Assembly: GCF_024496085.1 (NCBI RefSeq)
Contig: NZ_CP101751.1
Location: 2,666,001-2,730,000, forward strand
From: Flavobacterium cerinum
GTDB lineage: Bacteria > Bacteroidota > Bacteroidia > Flavobacteriales > Flavobacteriaceae
DNA length: 64,000 nucleotides
Direction of reading: 5' to 3'
Positions 62,043-64,000 of this stretch are shown here, piece by piece. Below the pieces are notes generated by a model that did no database searches, was not told the origin of the DNA, and was given only the letters and a program-made list of their open reading frames with translations. How positions within the stretch are numbered: position 1 is the first letter of the stretch; each line of letters begins with the position of its first letter. A program made the position numbers and the translations under genes.

Positions 62043-64000
62043 TTAAATGTTACCGATTCGGATTACATCGGCAAAAATTCCGGATGCAGTTACCGCTGCT
62101 CCGGCTCCGGCTCCTTTGATTAATAAAGGTTGTTCGGCATAACGATCGGTGTAAAACAACACAATATTGTCTTTCCCTTCCAAATGATAAAACGGGTGTT
62201 CTTTTTCAATAGTCTGTAAACCTACACTGGCTTTTCCGTTTTCAAAATTCGCTACATATTTTAAGCGACAGGATTGCTGATCAGCTTCCTTATAGAGTTG
62301 GTCAAAATGGTTCGAATGCTCTTTTAATGATTCAAAAAAAGCGGCTACCGATTCGGCCTGTAAAACCGGTTCCGGTAAAAAGGAATCATTATCAATAGCA
62401 TCGATTTCCATTGGGTAACCACTTTCCCGGATCAGAATAAGGATTTTTCGCATCACATCGATACCGCTCAGATCGAGTTTCGGATCGGGTTCGGTGTAAC
62501 CTTCCTGTTGGGCCTGAAGTACAATATCATGAAAACTTTTATCAGTATTAAAATTATTAAATATAAAGTTTAAGCTACCGGATAAAACGGCTTGAATTTT
62601 ATGTACTTTATCTCCGGATGCAATTAGATTTTTTAAGGTGTCTATAATAGGTAATCCGGCTCCGACATTGGTTTCAAAAAGAAACGGTGCATTGTACTTT
62701 TTAGACAGTTTTTTTAATTGCTCATATTCCGAATATTGCGACGAACAGGCAATTTTATTACAGGTAACAACGGCTATGCTTTGCGATAGAAAACGTTTGT
62801 ACAATGCGGCCACTTTCGGACAAGCTGTATTATCAACAAAAATACTGTTCGGAAGATTTAATGCTTCGGCTTTTGCGATAAAGGCATCGGGTTGGTTATC
62901 TTCTCCCGATTGCAGTTGTACTTCCCAGTTTTCTAAATCCACACCGTTTTCGTTAAAATACATTTTTCGGGAATTGGAAATTCCGATAACACGAACATTT
63001 AGTTTTAGATTATCTTTTAAATAGTCAGCTTGTTGTCGTAATTGATCCAGTAATTTTCCGCCAACGTTACCAACTCCGCAAATAAAAAGGTTGAGTTGTT
63101 TAATATTGTCTTCAAAAAAGCTTTCGTGTAATACATTTAATGCTTTTTCAACGTCTTTTTTATCGATAACAGCCGAAATATTGCGTTCGGATGCGCCTTG
63201 TGCTATGGCTCTTACGTTAACATTGTTTTTACCTAATGTACTAAACATTTTACCGCTTAATCCCTGATGGCTTTTCATGTTTTCGCCGACTAAAGCAATA
63301 ATACTCAGATTTTTTTCAATGATAACCGGTTTGATTTTCTGTAACCGGATTTCATATTGAAAAGCCATTTCAATCGCTTTTTTGGCTCTTTGTGCATTTT
63401 CTTCGGATATTCCGATGCAAATAGAGTGTTCGGACGATGCTTGTGTGATAAACACAATACTGATGTTTTCTCTGGCTACGGCACAAAATAGCTTTTCGGA
63501 AATACCGGCTACACCGATTAAACCTGATCCTTCGAGTGTTAGCAATGCAATATTATCGATATGACTGATTCCTTTTACGGGTTCGTTACTATTGTCGCAT
63601 TCCGGGATAATACGGGTTCCTGCTGTGTCCGGAGCGAAAGTATTTTTAATATAAACCGGAATATTTTTATTGAGTACAGGTTGTAATGTCGGCGCATACA
63701 AAACCTTTGCTCCGAAATGTGATAATTCCATGGCTTCTTTATAACTGATATCGGGAATGGAACGGGCTTGTTTTACCAGTTTCGGATTCGCAGTGTACAT
63801 GCCGTTTACATCTGTCCATATCTGTAGTTCATCGGCATCTAAAGCCGACGCAATAACAGCAGCGGAATAGTCGGAACCGCCACGACCTAATGTAGTTGGA
63901 TGACCATTATGCGACTGTGCAATAAAACCGGGTATAACGGTAATATCCGACTGATTTTTATCAAAATAATACTGGATGGCGTAGTTACTGGTTTCAAAAT
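62043..64000 (-). CDS. thrA: Bifunctional aspartokinase/homoserine dehydrogenase, 3' part
   Basis: The frame continues through the window end, so the N-terminal aspartokinase part is cut. Visible: the end of the kinase domain (TTLGRGGSDYSAAVIASALDADELQIWTD), the ACT regulatory domains (QASSEHSICIGISEE, GASERNISAVIDKK) and the homoserine dehydrogenase domain (FICGVGNVGGKLLD, LSGSLNFIFNNF, EPDPKLDLSGIDVMRK). Threonine feedback is expected through the ACT pair. Leads the thrABC operon. Confidence 0.97.
   Translation of the reverse strand, partial: FETSNYAIQYYFDKNQSDITVIPGFIAQSHNGHPTTLGRGGSDYSAAVIASALDADELQIWTDVNGMYTANPKLVKQARSIPDISYKEAMELSHFGAKVLYAPTLQPVLNKNIPVYIKNTFAPDTAGTRIIPECDNSNEPVKGISHIDNIALLTLEGSGLIGVAGISEKLFCAVARENISIVFITQASSEHSICIGISEENAQRAKKAIEMAFQYEIRLQKIKPVIIEKNLSIIALVGENMKSHQGLSGKMFSTLGKNNVNVRAIAQGASERNISAVIDKKDVEKALNVLHESFFEDNIKQLNLFICGVGNVGGKLLDQLRQQADYLKDNLKLNVRVIGISNSRKMYFNENGVDLENWEVQLQSGEDNQPDAFIAKAEALNLPNSIFVDNTACPKVAALYKRFLSQSIAVVTCNKIACSSQYSEYEQLKKLSKKYNAPFLFETNVGAGLPIIDTLKNLIASGDKVHKIQAVLSGSLNFIFNNFNTDKSFHDIVLQAQQEGYTEPDPKLDLSGIDVMRKILILIRESGYPMEIDAIDNDSFLPEPVLQAESVAAFFESLKEHSNHFDQLYKEADQQSCRLKYVANFENGKASVGLQTIEKEHPFYHLEGKDNIVLFYTDRYAEQPLLIKGAGAGAAVTASGIFADVIRIGNI

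Overview
The window looks like a chromosomal segment of a Flavobacteriaceae bacterium (Bacteroidota), probably Flavobacterium or a close relative. The reasons are the AT-rich DNA, Bacteroidota-type -7 boxes (TAnnTTTG) upstream of several genes, a type IX secretion sorting domain and SprB repeats, and families typical of the phylum (DUF3276, DUF3667, DUF4421, long NusB, DUF1573-YajC order, leucine dehydrogenase). No rRNA, tRNA, CRISPR array, IS element or complete prophage was seen.

Layout. 1-2250: end of a graspetide (microviridin-like RiPP) locus with two ATP-grasp ligases, the first cut by the window edge, and a separately transcribed precursor whose leader carries the PFFA-FLE recognition motif but whose core is atypical. 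2288-12343: mostly metabolic and stress genes in small units: Rnk/GreA-like factor, FMN glutamate synthase, thioredoxin-like protein, CsaA, AraC/GNAT, LysR-YeiH, and a peroxiredoxin-AlkC operon divergent from an HxlR regulator with a large palindromic operator between them. 12359-25328: MgtA Mg2+ ATPase with a candidate small ORF upstream, a FIST sensor co-transcribed with a hybrid histidine kinase, an iron locus (siderophore-interacting protein, degenerate stand-alone ABC ATPase, divergent AraC regulator, central Fur-like box), and an OmpR-type two-component system. 25462-30755: housekeeping genes (DUF3276, ABC exporter, leucine dehydrogenase, nusB-DUF1573-yajC).

30770-40240: accessory block with a G-rich heptamer repeat, a 2,464-residue SprB-repeat surface protein with 24 repeats and a T9SS tail, and, upstream on the same strand, a cytosolic periplasmic-binding-protein-like gene and a phage tail-collar gene. 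40393-43294: YdeI-like protein, PepT, DUF3667. 43643-49361: five consecutive same-strand orphan genes that look like an immunity-protein island, interrupted by a perfect array of 43.6 AAAGAAT heptamers. 49389-53515: MBL hydrolase with TetR regulator and shared operator, a membrane protein, OsmC, an XRE regulator. 53661-56337: SymE-like toxin and a very AT-rich two-gene cassette (four-helix membrane protein plus NA37/YejK nucleoid-associated protein), the best candidate for an undescribed defence-type system. 56749-64000: a secreted protein, a small membrane protein between 26-bp inverted repeats, then core genes yebC, gcvT and the threonine operon thrA(partial)-thrB-thrC.

All calls come from reading the sequence; no database search was run. 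Functional statements for families rest on recognised motifs and general knowledge, and system-level claims are inference.
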